64,000 nucleotides of DNA from Pseudoalteromonas phenolica (GTDB taxonomy: Bacteria > Pseudomonadota > Gammaproteobacteria > Enterobacterales > Alteromonadaceae), in contig NZ_PPSW01000022.1 of NCBI RefSeq assembly GCF_005876835.1, positions 62,001 through 126,000 on the forward strand. The letters run 5' to 3'. Numbering within the stretch: the stretch's first letter is position 1; each line of letters begins with the position of its first letter. Of this stretch, positions 25,349-35,206 are shown piece by piece. The position numbers and the translations under genes are program-made. The notes under the pieces were generated by a model. That model made no database searches, was not told the DNA's origin, and was given only the letters and a program-made list of their open reading frames with translations.

Positions 25349-28015
25349 TTAACTCATAACTGCTTTCGAAGCATCAGACATCGCATTGACTAAAAGGTCT
25401 AAAAGTACATCAACACCTTCCAAGCTACCGCTTTTCAGTAATTCATCAAGTTGTGTCGCATAGTTATGAATTTCATAGCACTCAAACATACCAGCAGTCC
25501 CTTTGATGGCATGTACATGCCTTTTCAATGCCACAAAATCACTATTTTCATAACTTGAGTGCAATAGGTGTTTTTGTTCCTCTAACCCCTGAAGATAGTT
25601 ATTCTGTAGAGCTTCAAATTCACCGATAGGCAGGCTTAACTCTTCTACTTCTAGGTTGAGATAATGACTGATTTTCTTATGGAACTTTGTTCTGTCGATG
25701 GGTTTTGATAAATGATCCGTAAAGCCCATTTTTAGATAACGCTCTACTTCATGGGTCATGGTATTAGCGGTTAATGCTAATACGGGTGAACTAACCCCAG
25801 TTGCTTGGATAAACTTAAAAGCTTCTTCACCGTCCATTATAGGCATTTGTATATCCAATAAGATTAAATCAAACTCATGATCTAAAACAGCTTGAACGGC
25901 TTCTTGCCCATTTTCTGCTGCGATCACCTGAAGCCCCATACCTTCAAGTATAATGGTGATAAGCTTTCTGTTATCAGGATGGTCTTCAGCAAGCAATACT
26001 TTGCCTTTAAGCGTGCCCGATGTATCTATAGATTGTAAATCTAATTTAGATTGCGGAAGCTCATTTAGGTTGCCCACCCATTGAGTATCTTTGGTTGTAT
26101 ATAAACCTAACTCAAGTGTAAATGTTGTCCCAGAGCCAACATTACTTTCAACGGTAATATCACCATCAAGCTTACGAGCTAAACTCTTGGATATGTTAAG
26201 ACCTAAGCCTGTACCGCCATAACGGCGTGTGGTAGATGTGTCTGCTTGGTGGAATGCAGTAAACAATGATTTAATTTCATCTTTGGTCATGCCTATTCCA
26301 GTATCTCTCACCGAAATTTTCAACTTTTCGTCACCACATGACACATCAATACTTATCTTACCCACACTGGTAAATTTTAATGCATTTGAAGTTAGATTTA
26401 GCAATATTTGTCTAAATCTGGTTGGATCAATAACAATCAAATTAGGCAAAGGAAAATGATAATTTAATTCAAATTCTAAGCCTTTATCCCTTATCTGTTT
26501 ACCAAGGAGAGATTCAATTTCAGCAATACATCTAAACATATCTGCTTCAATTAGTTCTACTTCCAACCTATTGGCTTCAATCTTAGACATATCCAAAATG
26601 TCATTTATCAAGTTTTGTACATGTCTGGCATTTTGGAGAATGACATTGATAGCATGCCCTTTTTCAGAAGGCTTTATGTCACCAAGCAACATGCCATCTG
26701 CATAACCAATAATTGAAGTCATCGGCGTTCTAATTTCGTGACTCATATTTGCTAAAAATCGACTTTTTGCTTCACTGGCATCACGTAATTCTGAAGCTAA
26801 ATCTTCTAACTCCTGAGTCCTTTGTAGTACTTTCAATTCTAGGTTTTTGTTCAGCTCAATATTTTCTAAATTGGTTAATCTAAACTTATCTGCAACAGCG
26901 AATGCCAACAACAGCGCATCCATTGCTGTCCCTATTAGCCCAAGTAGGTAGAGGTTTAAACTAGATGGGGGCAACACGCCAAGATTGGTTAGATTGCCAA
27001 TCATGTTTGGAATGGCCATTGCGACATAAGCAAGTACAAAATACCTTGCTGGTTTAAAGCCTTCGCTTATTCGCAAAAAACCAACATAGAGCCCCAAACA
27101 AAGCGTTACACCAGTTACGATTGTGGCCCATAGGAAACCAAAACTTGGAAACAACATCGCCATTGGTATCCCACACGCTGCTATAACACCAAGTACCAGC
27201 GACCCATTGGTTAATTTTGGGTGGGTTTCTTTAAGTTTAAGTAAGTTAATATAAAACAGGATATTCGTTAGCGGCGTTAAGGCAAAACCAAGCCAGTGTA
27301 AGTTCGGCGAATAAAGGCCAAATAGTTGATCTGAAATATGGAAAAAGTGACTCCATGCAAAGACCCAGCAAATAGCAAATAATGCGTAATATAAATGCGT
27401 TTTGTCTTTTGACCCGAAGTAAATAAGTAGATTGTAAAAGCCTAGAACTAAGCCGACACCAAAGCATAGAATCATTACCAAGTTTTCAATAACGACTAAA
27501 CGCTCGAACTCAGCTTTAGGTTTAATGACAAATTTAATTGGTGTGTAAAAAAAGTCACTTTCAAAAGACGTTACCAATACATATTTTTCATTCGGGTTGA
27601 GTCGAATCGAGTTACCGTAATGAAAGGCAAATTCATTACTGACTTCCCCCCCTGTCGCAATAGTTTGAATTTCGCCTTCTTCACTATAGAGCTTACTTTC
27701 AATTCTTGATACAACGGTATTGTAGGGGTATAAGACAAACTCTGTGTCATTGGTATGATTTACAAGTTCTGTAATAAGCCAGTACTTTCCTCCAAAAAGC
27801 GCCCTCTTTGGCAGTATCTCAAGGCCTTGTTGCCACTCTTTTACAGATTGAAAGCTTGTAGGAAACGCCACATTTTCTTGCGACTTTAAAAGTAAGGCTA
27901 AATCATGCAAGTTTGTTTCTTGCATGTTATGGTGATAATTAAATGTCTGTGCGTGTGACACAGCACACACAATACTCAATATAATTAGCGTAATAGAAAG
28001 TATCAATTTACGCAT
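25349..28015 (-). CDS. Hybrid sensor histidine kinase, 7TMR-DISM type with receiver and HPt
   Basis: 888 residues: signal peptide (1-23), periplasmic 7TMR-DISMED2-type beta domain (about 35-165), seven membrane helices (about 180-380), coiled coil, HisKA with phospho-acceptor His426 (MSHEIRTP), HATPase (N box and GTGLGLNISKSL), a receiver domain (about 655-775; LILLDIQMPIMDG) and a C-terminal HPt (HVHAIKGTAGMFE). It is thus a full internal phosphorelay without an output domain; the cognate response regulator is not visible nearby. DISM ectodomains are thought to sense small ligands such as carbohydrates. 42 bases downstream of the TonB receptor gene and codirectional, so possibly co-transcribed. 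Confidence 0.94.
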   Translation of the reverse strand: MRKLILSITLIILSIVCAVSHAQTFNYHHNMQETNLHDLALLLKSQENVAFPTSFQSVKEWQQGLEILPKRALFGGKYWLITELVNHTNDTEFVLYPYNTVVSRIESKLYSEEGEIQTIATGGEVSNEFAFHYGNSIRLNPNEKYVLVTSFESDFFYTPIKFVIKPKAEFERLVVIENLVMILCFGVGLVLGFYNLLIYFGSKDKTHLYYALFAICWVFAWSHFFHISDQLFGLYSPNLHWLGFALTPLTNILFYINLLKLKETHPKLTNGSLVLGVIAACGIPMAMLFPSFGFLWATIVTGVTLCLGLYVGFLRISEGFKPARYFVLAYVAMAIPNMIGNLTNLGVLPPSSLNLYLLGLIGTAMDALLLAFAVADKFRLTNLENIELNKNLELKVLQRTQELEDLASELRDASEAKSRFLANMSHEIRTPMTSIIGYADGMLLGDIKPSEKGHAINVILQNARHVQNLINDILDMSKIEANRLEVELIEADMFRCIAEIESLLGKQIRDKGLEFELNYHFPLPNLIVIDPTRFRQILLNLTSNALKFTSVGKISIDVSCGDEKLKISVRDTGIGMTKDEIKSLFTAFHQADTSTTRRYGGTGLGLNISKSLARKLDGDITVESNVGSGTTFTLELGLYTTKDTQWVGNLNELPQSKLDLQSIDTSGTLKGKVLLAEDHPDNRKLITIILEGMGLQVIAAENGQEAVQAVLDHEFDLILLDIQMPIMDGEEAFKFIQATGVSSPVLALTANTMTHEVERYLKMGFTDHLSKPIDRTKFHKKISHYLNLEVEELSLPIGEFEALQNNYLQGLEEQKHLLHSSYENSDFVALKRHVHAIKGTAGMFECYEIHNYATQLDELLKSGSLEGVDVLLDLLVNAMSDASKAVMS

Positions 28016-28057
28016 TTAGCCAGCCAACTACTCTTCTATATTTACTCATCGTATCAA

Positions 28058-30301
28058 TCAAAAGTTATATGAAACCTCTAGCCCAACACGCCTACCCTCA
28101 CCTTTAAAATCTTCTAACATACCTAAGAAGCTAGATAAATCGAATTTTAAGTGACTATATTCTTTATCAAATAGATTTTTAGCCCAAAACCTTAGCTGGT
28201 AGTCTTTAAAAGTAATTTGGCTATTCAAATACCACAATGTGTAGCTTGGTTGGTGAGCTAGTATATTTTGATTTTGGTCAAAATAATAATCCGACTGATA
28301 ATCAAAACCCAACGTTGCTGTCATCCTTAGGTTAGCTTGTAGGTCTGTTTCATAAGTAAGCGCGCCATTTATATTCATTTCTGAAGTAAAAGGTAAGCGA
28401 TGGTTTGTCAGTTCATTGCCAAGTGGGTCAATAAATTTTTCAAATTCGGCATGTGGAATATAGCTAAACCCTAAGGTGGTGTTAAATTCATCTGTTAATT
28501 TATACTTAACATCAATATCAGAACCGTAAATCTTTGAGTCACCGACATTTTCTAGAAGTTGTATCGGCGGAGCCCCCTCAATGAGGGAAGGTTGATTCAT
28601 GAAGACTTGTTGACCTTTATAGTCATAGTGAAACAAGGCCCAGTTTACTTTTAACGTTCTATTGTCATTAATATACTTACCACCGACTTCATTCGAAATA
28701 AGTTCTTCTGGGCCATAATCTGCAAGCATCGCTTGCTCAGGGCTTGATAAGTATCCTCCGTAATAACCACCACTTTTATAGCCATTACTTAGACTATAGA
28801 ATACTGAATGATTGTTACTCAATGCGTAAATTAGGGAAAGTTTGCCAGAGATATCATCATCTTTAACTTCGCCTTCAACACGATAGAAAGGCAATAAAAC
28901 ACCTTCTAATGAGTTAGGGTCTACTACAACATTAATGTTACTTATTGATTTGTATTCAAACACTTCGTCAGAGTAACGAAGACCCGTTGTAAAGATTAAG
29001 CGCTCAGATAGTTGCCAATCATATTGTCCAAATAGTGCGAATGACTTACTAACTAAGTCATTATCATAAAAGAAATTGGCGGAGTTACTGCCAAATTGCG
29101 TGCCACGTAAATCTCTCAGAATATCATTGTAGTTGTCTTGATAAATTCTTTCTTGCAGTGAGAACAGACCAAGTGTGAAATGATCATCGCCTAATTCATA
29201 GTTCAAACGTACTTCGTTATTTAATACTTCTGCTTTGACACCCAATTGACCTTCACATAACCTCGCAGGAGAGCCATCACAATTGAATGCGTGCTCTCTA
29301 TCTAAGCGGTTAAAGCTGTTTAGCCAAATGACTGATGCATCATCACTTAATTGCCAAGTTAATTCACTTGTCCAGCCTTTATTTATACCATGATGAGGAG
29401 AGTCATTATTTACGCTCACAGCCCAGAAGTCATCAGCACCATCATTAAACCCAAATGCATCAAAACAATTTCCGGCATTAATATCACCAACTGAGCACAT
29501 AACACGATTTACAGGATCTGAGAATATGCCTATATTACCGACGGGTTGAGCAATACCATTCCAGTGACTGTAATTTAACTTTAAATACCATTCCAACTCA
29601 TCCCACTGACCCAGATAGCTCAATCGCAGATCATTTTGTTCCATTCCCGCCTCTGGTGAAGTAGGAAATACATTATAGCTCGTATAGTCGTAGCGATTAT
29701 GATTAAACGCAGCCCTAAACGCTGATGTATCATCTATCTGTACATTGTAAAAGCCATTACTTTTATAAAAACCATCAGTGCCAGCACCGACTGTAAACTG
29801 TCCATAATCACCAGCATCCGGCCGTTTACTTCTGATCAGTATTGCGCCGCCGGTGCTATTTCGGCCAAACAAAGTACCTTGAGGGCCTTTCAAAACTTCT
29901 ACTTGCTCAATATCAAATAGGTTTAATAATTGATTATTAGCAGAGCCAACAGATGCTCCATCTACATACATGGCTATCGGGGAAGTATTTGCAGTGTTGT
30001 AATCTATTAAGCCTATTCCCCGAATATTTATTGCAGGTGGCGTACCTTCTGCTGCATTTTGACTGATTTTAAGACCTGAAATAAGTAAGCCTAAGTCTGT
30101 TGTATCTTTTAAACCAGTGCTAATTATCTGCTCCCCTTTAAGCTGATTAACAGTCACACTGACTTTACTTTCGAGTTGCTTTCTTTTTTGAGCGTACACT
30201 TCGATGACTTCAATACTTTCATTCGCATATGAATAACACGATTGCATTAAAGACAAAGATATCATTGTTGATAAAAGGCTTTTCGGGGATAAATTAGACA
30301 T
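28058..30301 (-). CDS. TonB-dependent outer-membrane receptor
   Basis: 747 residues; ATG 30301 is preferred over 30307 since GAGAG is 7 bases before it. Signal peptide (about 1-27), a plug starting IEVIEVYAQKRKQLESKVSVTV with TLFGRNSTGGAILIRSKRP, and a barrel ending GLEVSYNF (terminal Phe). The QKR...VPVSVT style N-terminus is common in marine TonB receptors for sugars, siderophores or B12; the ligand cannot be set here. Followed closely by the DISM hybrid kinase. Confidence 0.92.
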   Translation of the reverse strand: MSNLSPKSLLSTMISLSLMQSCYSYANESIEVIEVYAQKRKQLESKVSVTVNQLKGEQIISTGLKDTTDLGLLISGLKISQNAAEGTPPAINIRGIGLIDYNTANTSPIAMYVDGASVGSANNQLLNLFDIEQVEVLKGPQGTLFGRNSTGGAILIRSKRPDAGDYGQFTVGAGTDGFYKSNGFYNVQIDDTSAFRAAFNHNRYDYTSYNVFPTSPEAGMEQNDLRLSYLGQWDELEWYLKLNYSHWNGIAQPVGNIGIFSDPVNRVMCSVGDINAGNCFDAFGFNDGADDFWAVSVNNDSPHHGINKGWTSELTWQLSDDASVIWLNSFNRLDREHAFNCDGSPARLCEGQLGVKAEVLNNEVRLNYELGDDHFTLGLFSLQERIYQDNYNDILRDLRGTQFGSNSANFFYDNDLVSKSFALFGQYDWQLSERLIFTTGLRYSDEVFEYKSISNINVVVDPNSLEGVLLPFYRVEGEVKDDDISGKLSLIYALSNNHSVFYSLSNGYKSGGYYGGYLSSPEQAMLADYGPEELISNEVGGKYINDNRTLKVNWALFHYDYKGQQVFMNQPSLIEGAPPIQLLENVGDSKIYGSDIDVKYKLTDEFNTTLGFSYIPHAEFEKFIDPLGNELTNHRLPFTSEMNINGALTYETDLQANLRMTATLGFDYQSDYYFDQNQNILAHQPSYTLWYLNSQITFKDYQLRFWAKNLFDKEYSHLKFDLSSFLGMLEDFKGEGRRVGLEVSYNF

Positions 30302-30423
30302 TTCCATACTCTCAGTGCAGATTTAGGTGTGCAAGACGAAGTATAGTTTAAATGTCTTATGTGACCAAAGGAGATACTTAACTTTGTTTATCAATAAGCT
30401 ACTTGTAAATTACAAAAAATATT

Positions 30424-31020
30424 CTACACCTGACAAGAAAGAAGATGATTATCTGTTATTTCTTGTAGGTTTTGTTGCTCATTCAAACAAATCTGCGCGT
30501 AATGCTCATATGCATCATGGTTAAAGTTTTCAGATAATGCATTCATGAAACCATGTTTATAACGTGATTTAACAACGTAAAGACATGGAATTGTCTTTAA
30601 TGTGGCTATAACAGGATTAAGATCAAAATGCTTTTCAACATCAGGAAAATAGATATCTACATGACAGTTTGGATTTAAACTTGTGAAATGTCTAATTTGG
30701 CCTGGGTAAAAAGCAATCATCTTTTGCACGCGCTTCAAGGGTGTCATGGCTAAAGCACGCCAAGCCGCAGTTGCACCTGCACTAAAAGCAATTATAAAGT
30801 CAGGGCTAAATTTAATCAGCGTTTCTTGTACTTTGTTTGCGTAACCATCATGGCCTAACCTGTCTATAAACTTATCGTACATTAATTGTTCATGCAGTTC
30901 ATTGTCCGCTGTGGTTGCTTCATAAGGAGAAACAATTAACAGTTCACCAGAAAACTGCTCACAAAAGCTTTTTAGTTGATTTGTACAACCAAAAATATCG
31001 GAAACAATTAGTGTTCTCAT
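30424..31020 (-). CDS. Alpha/beta hydrolase-like protein (dienelactone hydrolase type)
   Basis: 198 residues. MRTLIVSDIFGCTNQLKSF at the start resembles dienelactone-hydrolase-like proteins; nucleophile elbow FSAGATAAWRA (Ser about 102), a later strand with Asp (DIYFPDVEKHFD) and a candidate His in SRYKHGFMN. The canonical G-x-S-x-G is F-S-A-G here, a weak elbow. Cytosolic. Substrate unknown. Upstream of, and codirectional with, the TonB receptor gene, but separated by a 120-base gap. Confidence 0.7.
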   Translation of the reverse strand: MRTLIVSDIFGCTNQLKSFCEQFSGELLIVSPYEATTADNELHEQLMYDKFIDRLGHDGYANKVQETLIKFSPDFIIAFSAGATAAWRALAMTPLKRVQKMIAFYPGQIRHFTSLNPNCHVDIYFPDVEKHFDLNPVIATLKTIPCLYVVKSRYKHGFMNALSENFNHDAYEHYAQICLNEQQNLQEITDNHLLSCQV

Positions 31021-31209
31021 AGCTGGGGGTCCTTATTTGCAGACTCTTATTAAACTTTCATATTCTACCACTGAACAACGTATTGGTGATGTGAAATTAA
31101 CTTTCCTCCAATCTACCACTTGATAAATAATTGTAAAGATTTTGTTTATTTGGAATCTTGTATCAAACATTTGCTACACTTAACATCTGTATACTTAAAA
31201 TGTAGAAAA

Positions 31210-32046
31210 ATGTTTAAGTTCCTAGTTATTATTTTTTTTCTGCTATTGGGTTTTGAATCAGTTGCTAAAACAGTCACTTTTTTAAAAGTAGACTTTGCAC
31301 CATATTACATACTCGATGGAGTACATAAAGGACGAGGTAGAGATGAAGCTATCATCGATTTATTAAAACAGTCTCTTCCAGATCATAGTTTTCAACAAAT
31401 ACTCATTCCATCTAGTCGAGCTTTATTTGAATTACAACATAGTAAAAAAACAACTTGTATGTTGTCGCTGTATAAAACAGAGCAAAGAAAACAGCAATTT
31501 TATTTTTCTGAACAATACTCCACGATTGGTCTAGCACCAACCGTTGCTATGCACAAAGATATTGCCGAAAAAATAATACCCAAAGGGGTTACCACTACTT
31601 CGCTGAAAGACCTAATTTTTAAAAACGATCTGCTCCTTGGTAAATCAACTGAACGTTCGTATGGTCAACATGTAGATAGGATTATCCTTAAAATTCCGCA
31701 AGACGATATGATAGTTCGTGCAGGCAAAGACTCCTTACAAAGTCTAACTTATATGCTACTCAAGAAAAGAGTCGATGTAATTATTGGCTATCCCGGCGAA
31801 CACCTTTATCTTCAATCAAAATTGAAAAAAGAAAGTCAGTTTATTCAATTGCAAATCTCTGAATCGCCAAAAACCGTTTTAGGTTTCATTGGATGCAATA
31901 AATCTAAAGAGAGTAAGCAATTTTTAAAGAAAGCTGATATGAGCCTTAGTAAAATTAAAGCATCACCTGAATACGCTTCGTTAATGCTCAGATGGGTTCC
32001 AAAAAATTTACAACAGAACTTAGTCAATAAATTAAACAATCAATAA
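31210..32046 (+). CDS. Periplasmic solute-binding protein, family 3-like
   Basis: 278 residues from ATG 31210; the open frame extends 30 codons upstream, but only this start gives a signal peptide (MFKFLVIIFFLLLGFESVAK). A type II periplasmic binding fold: KVDFAPYYILDG, a YKTEQRKQQFYFSEQY segment, and a second lobe with RVDVIIGYPGEHLY. No ABC transporter genes are adjacent, so it may be a stand-alone sensor or enzyme-like relative. Many such solitary copies exist in Alteromonadales. Ligand unknown. Confidence 0.78.
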   Translation: MFKFLVIIFFLLLGFESVAKTVTFLKVDFAPYYILDGVHKGRGRDEAIIDLLKQSLPDHSFQQILIPSSRALFELQHSKKTTCMLSLYKTEQRKQQFYFSEQYSTIGLAPTVAMHKDIAEKIIPKGVTTTSLKDLIFKNDLLLGKSTERSYGQHVDRIILKIPQDDMIVRAGKDSLQSLTYMLLKKRVDVIIGYPGEHLYLQSKLKKESQFIQLQISESPKTVLGFIGCNKSKESKQFLKKADMSLSKIKASPEYASLMLRWVPKNLQQNLVNKLNNQ

Positions 32047-32205
32047 ATTTTAACGGGTAACAACGATAGTTCATTAAATAAACCATCTTTTCGGACATAG
32101 TACTTAAGCTTTAGCTCTTCTGTCCTGAAATAGATTTTTCAAACAAATATGCAGTTTTAATTCTTAGTTTTAATGGTCAATAAGTTAACTAATATGTACT
32201 CAACT

Positions 32206-32234
32206 GCTTAAAAAAAGGGGCTAATATAAGCCCC
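32206..32234 (-). terminator. Terminator of ccoG
   Basis: GGGGCT-AATATA-AGCCCC stem-loop (32217-32234); the plus-strand A run at 32210-32216 supplies the T run on the minus strand. It lies 11 bases after the ccoG stop. Confidence 0.9.
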
Positions 32235-32244
32235 ATATAACTAA

Positions 32245-33627
32245 CTAGTTTTTATAAAAATAACTTTCTTTCGTTATTTTTATGTCTGCTCTTTGCTTAG
32301 ACTCAACTGTAAAACTAATTGGGGTTGCTTTAAGCTTGAGGTCATAACCGTCTTTGATAACGGTAACAGGTATTTGCAACATTTCTCCACCTTCAATTTC
32401 AATCACAGCAGGCACATTGAGCTTTGCATTTGCTAACCCCTCAAGACTAACCGTGTAGGTCATGGTGGTTTGCGTTTTATTGATCACGCTTAACGTATAA
32501 GGGTTTTCAACTAAGCCTTCATAGTTAACACGATATAACGCATTACGATCTCGGATAACCGATGCTTCAATTGGCGTACGATTAAATGCCCATACCACCA
32601 TAGTTAAAGTAATCAACGCAGTAAGGGTTGCATAGCCAACTAGCTTTAGTCTAAACGGATTGGTTTTTTTGCCAGATGCTTCGTGTTCACTTTGATATTT
32701 AATGAGCCCTTTGGCATAACCGAACTTATCCATGGTGTCATCACAGGCATCAATACACAAACCACAGTTTATACATTCATATTGCAGACCATTTCGAATA
32801 TCAATACCTGCTGGGCAAACTTCAACACACAAGTTACAGTCAACACAATCACCGAGGCCGAGGTCTTTTGGATCTTGTTTACGTTTACGTTTGCCTCGTG
32901 ATTCGCCGCGTTGTGCATCGTAGGTGACTAATAGTGTGTCTTTATCAAACATCACAGATTGAAAACGTGAATATGGGCATGCAACCGTACACATTTTTTC
33001 TCTTAAAAATCCAGCATTACCATAGGTACAGAATGCAAATAAGAACACCCAAAAACTAACTAGACCTGACCATTCTAGTGTGAACATGTCGATATATAAT
33101 TTTTGTGCTGGGACAAAGTACGCCATAAATGACGTTGCGGTGAAAAGAGAAATGAGCAACCAAGCACTGTGTTTTGCTGTTTTTAATGCAAGTTTCTTTG
33201 CATCCCAAGGGCTTTTATCTAGTTTAATGCGTTTATTACGACTGCCTTCAATACGGTGCTCCACCCATGTAAACATCAGCATCCAAATCGTTTGTGGGCA
33301 CACATAACCACACCATACTCGGCCCAACCAATTGGTGACAAAGAAAAGCGCAAACGCCCCAGCCATAAATACCCAAGCCAAGATCATAAAGTCTTGTGGC
33401 AAAAATGTGAGGCCGAAAATTCTAAAATGTTGACTGCCTACATCAAACAATACTGCCTGTTGGCCATTATATTGCAGCCAAGGAATAGCAATAAAGGTCA
33501 GCATTAATAACCAACCCAGATTACGACGGATTTTTTGGAAAAAACCTTTTTGTTCTCGCACATAAATCGGGCCCTCCGATTTATGTGGCTTAATGATCAT
33601 GTCTTCTTCTTTAATATCAAACTTCAT
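32245..33627 (-). CDS. ccoG: CcoG/FixG, cytochrome cbb3 oxidase accessory protein
   Basis: 460 residues. Membrane segments in the N-terminal half, a CxxxCP loop (WCGYVCPQTIW), then two [4Fe-4S] ferredoxin motifs CVDCNLCVEVCPAG and CINCGLCIDACD (about 265-310), a further membrane helix and a C-terminal immunoglobulin-like domain. CcoG reduces Cu(II) to Cu(I) for cbb3 oxidase assembly. It is not next to ccoNOPQ here. Upstream is a GG-N10-GC sigma-54-type promoter and a dyad shared with the neighbouring sigma-54 activator gene, suggesting unusual control. Confidence 0.95.
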   Translation of the reverse strand: MKFDIKEEDMIIKPHKSEGPIYVREQKGFFQKIRRNLGWLLMLTFIAIPWLQYNGQQAVLFDVGSQHFRIFGLTFLPQDFMILAWVFMAGAFALFFVTNWLGRVWCGYVCPQTIWMLMFTWVEHRIEGSRNKRIKLDKSPWDAKKLALKTAKHSAWLLISLFTATSFMAYFVPAQKLYIDMFTLEWSGLVSFWVFLFAFCTYGNAGFLREKMCTVACPYSRFQSVMFDKDTLLVTYDAQRGESRGKRKRKQDPKDLGLGDCVDCNLCVEVCPAGIDIRNGLQYECINCGLCIDACDDTMDKFGYAKGLIKYQSEHEASGKKTNPFRLKLVGYATLTALITLTMVVWAFNRTPIEASVIRDRNALYRVNYEGLVENPYTLSVINKTQTTMTYTVSLEGLANAKLNVPAVIEIEGGEMLQIPVTVIKDGYDLKLKATPISFTVESKQRADIKITKESYFYKN

Positions 33628-33663
33628 ATTACTTGCTCTACTAACATTGGTTAATATCTGCAG

Positions 33664-33680
33664 AGCAAGTTTCAGTCCAA
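33664..33680 (-). promoter_or_regulatory. Candidate sigma-54 (-24/-12) promoter of ccoG
   Basis: On the minus strand TTGGACTGAAACTTGCT contains GG and GC exactly 10 bases apart, TTGC at -12 and TTGG at -24; it departs from TGGCAC at three inner positions. The predicted start site near 33653 lies about 26 bases before the ccoG ATG. A sigma-54 activator is encoded immediately upstream. Confidence 0.5.
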
Positions 33681-33739
33681 TCTGAAAGTTTATAACACTA
33701 TGTTTTTATTGAATTTTAAATAATATCAAAAACTGCGAG

Positions 33740-33755
33740 ACGTGAAATATCGCGA
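33740..33755. promoter_or_regulatory. Dyad upstream of ccoG, candidate activator site
   Basis: ACGTGAAATATCGCGA matches 14 of 16 bases of the dyad in front of the sigma-54 activator gene (35207-35222). It is centred about 95 bases upstream of the predicted ccoG transcription start, a normal enhancer distance. It also lies within the 3' region after the activator stop codon, where a GCGAGA/TCTCGC inverted repeat could form a terminator. Confidence 0.5.
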
Positions 33756-33761
33756 AACCCG

Positions 33762-35198
33762 TCATATCTCGCGATTTTTAGTTATTTTCAACTTTTTCAT
33801 TTTAGAGCGCAATGTACTCTCTGGAAGTCCTAATTTAATTGCTGCACCTTTTGGACCCGCTATTCGCCAGTTAGTTAGCTCAAGTACATGCTCAATATGA
33901 AGCCTCTCAGCCTCATCAAGCCTTAAACTTTGGCCTTCAAGTACTTGTTCATCAGTCATATTTAATGGCTGAGAAATAGAAACTAATCGCCCTTTAGACA
34001 AAATAGCCTCTCGCTCTAAAATATTTTGTAACTCTCTGATGTTGCCGGGCCAATCATAAGCTTGAAGTTTGTCTATCGCTGCCTTTGTCAGCCCCATTAA
34101 GTGTTTACCAAGTCTTTTATTGAGCTGATTAATAAGGTTTGTGCACAGCAATGGAATATCTTCTTTTCGCTCTTTGAGACTTGGTACTCTGATAGGAAAG
34201 ACATTTAGGCGATAATACAGATCCATTCTAAATTCACCTTTTCCAACCATTTGCCACAAGTCTTTATTGGTTGCCGCTATGATACGAATATCTACTTTTA
34301 ACGTTTTGCTGCCACCTACACGTTCAAACTCTTGCTCTTGGAGTACGCGCAAAAGTTTACTTTGCGCCTCAAGTGATAGCTCAGCAATTTCATCTAAAAA
34401 TAGAGTGCCTGTATCGGCGAGTTCAAAGCGCCCTTTTCTTCTCTCATTGGCACCTGTGAATGCCCCCTTTTCATGCCCGAATAATTCAGACTCTAATAAA
34501 CTAGGCGTAAAAGCCGCACAATTTACTTTTACAAATGGCTTCGTATTTCGATTACTCAATCTATATAGGTTTCTGGCAACAAGTTCTTTACCTGTACCAT
34601 TTTCTCCTAAAATCAATACGGTACTACTTGTTTTAGCAACAAGATTGATTTGTTCAAGCATGGTTTGAAATATATGACTTTGTCCGACTAGCCCCGATCC
34701 TTGCCAATCTGCATTTAATTCTTCCAACAAGTAAGAATTTTCTTCTTTTAATTGCTCAGTTAATGTTTGGACTTGCTCTAATGCTGCTCTTAGTGCACTT
34801 TCTGCTTCATGCTGCTTCGTTACATCGCGAAATATCGCGACTGCCCCAATTATTTGTCCGTCTTTAAAAACCGGTGTAGAGGTATATTCCACAGGAAAGC
34901 TACTGCCATCTTTTCTCCAGAATACTTCATCGGATATTTGCCTTACTTTGCCATCAAACATGGTGCAGTAGATGTTGCATTCATCTGCCGGATATGGCGA
35001 ACCATCAGCATAGCTATGATGATGGTATTGGTGTATTTTTTTACCTATTAACTCTTCGGCTTTCCAACCGGTCATACGCTCAGCTGCGGGGTTTATGAAT
35101 ACTGCATTACCAGATAAGTCGAAACCGTAAATGCCTTCGCCAACAGAGTTGAGCAGTAGTTCAGGGTCATTTAATAGGCGTTTAAGTAAGTGAGACAT
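33762..35198 (-). CDS. PAS-domain sigma-54-dependent transcriptional activator
   Basis: 478 residues: PAS domain (about 12-128) with a His/Cys-bearing loop (HQYHHHSYADGSPYPADEC), short coiled coil, AAA+ sigma-54 interaction domain with Walker A GENGTGKE (198-205), the GAFTGA loop (245-250) and GTLFLDEIAELS, and a C-terminal Fis-type helix-turn-helix (GAAIKLGLPESTLRSKMKKL). It activates sigma-54 RNA polymerase from upstream sites. The same dyad stands before its own start and upstream of ccoG. What the PAS domain senses is unknown; the link to ccoG suggests redox, oxygen or copper. Confidence 0.92.
   Translation of the reverse strand: MSHLLKRLLNDPELLLNSVGEGIYGFDLSGNAVFINPAAERMTGWKAEELIGKKIHQYHHHSYADGSPYPADECNIYCTMFDGKVRQISDEVFWRKDGSSFPVEYTSTPVFKDGQIIGAVAIFRDVTKQHEAESALRAALEQVQTLTEQLKEENSYLLEELNADWQGSGLVGQSHIFQTMLEQINLVAKTSSTVLILGENGTGKELVARNLYRLSNRNTKPFVKVNCAAFTPSLLESELFGHEKGAFTGANERRKGRFELADTGTLFLDEIAELSLEAQSKLLRVLQEQEFERVGGSKTLKVDIRIIAATNKDLWQMVGKGEFRMDLYYRLNVFPIRVPSLKERKEDIPLLCTNLINQLNKRLGKHLMGLTKAAIDKLQAYDWPGNIRELQNILEREAILSKGRLVSISQPLNMTDEQVLEGQSLRLDEAERLHIEHVLELTNWRIAGPKGAAIKLGLPESTLRSKMKKLKITKNREI
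34825..34840. promoter_or_regulatory. Third copy of the dyad, inside the activator coding region
   Basis: TCGCGAAATATCGCGA, perfect 6-bp arms around AATA, the same form as the copies at 33740 and 35207. It falls in the codons for a common PAS sequence (AIFRDV), so coding constraint may explain it. Confidence 0.3.
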
Positions 35199-35206
35199 AG
35201 TATTCC

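Noticed and set aside
32683..33507. Several plus-strand open frames across ccoG
   Set aside because: All lie antisense to a well-conserved ccoG and resemble nothing.
33700..33732. Possible FNR box before ccoG (TTGA...ATCAA)
   Set aside because: The half-sites are about 11 bases apart instead of 4, so it does not fit FNR.
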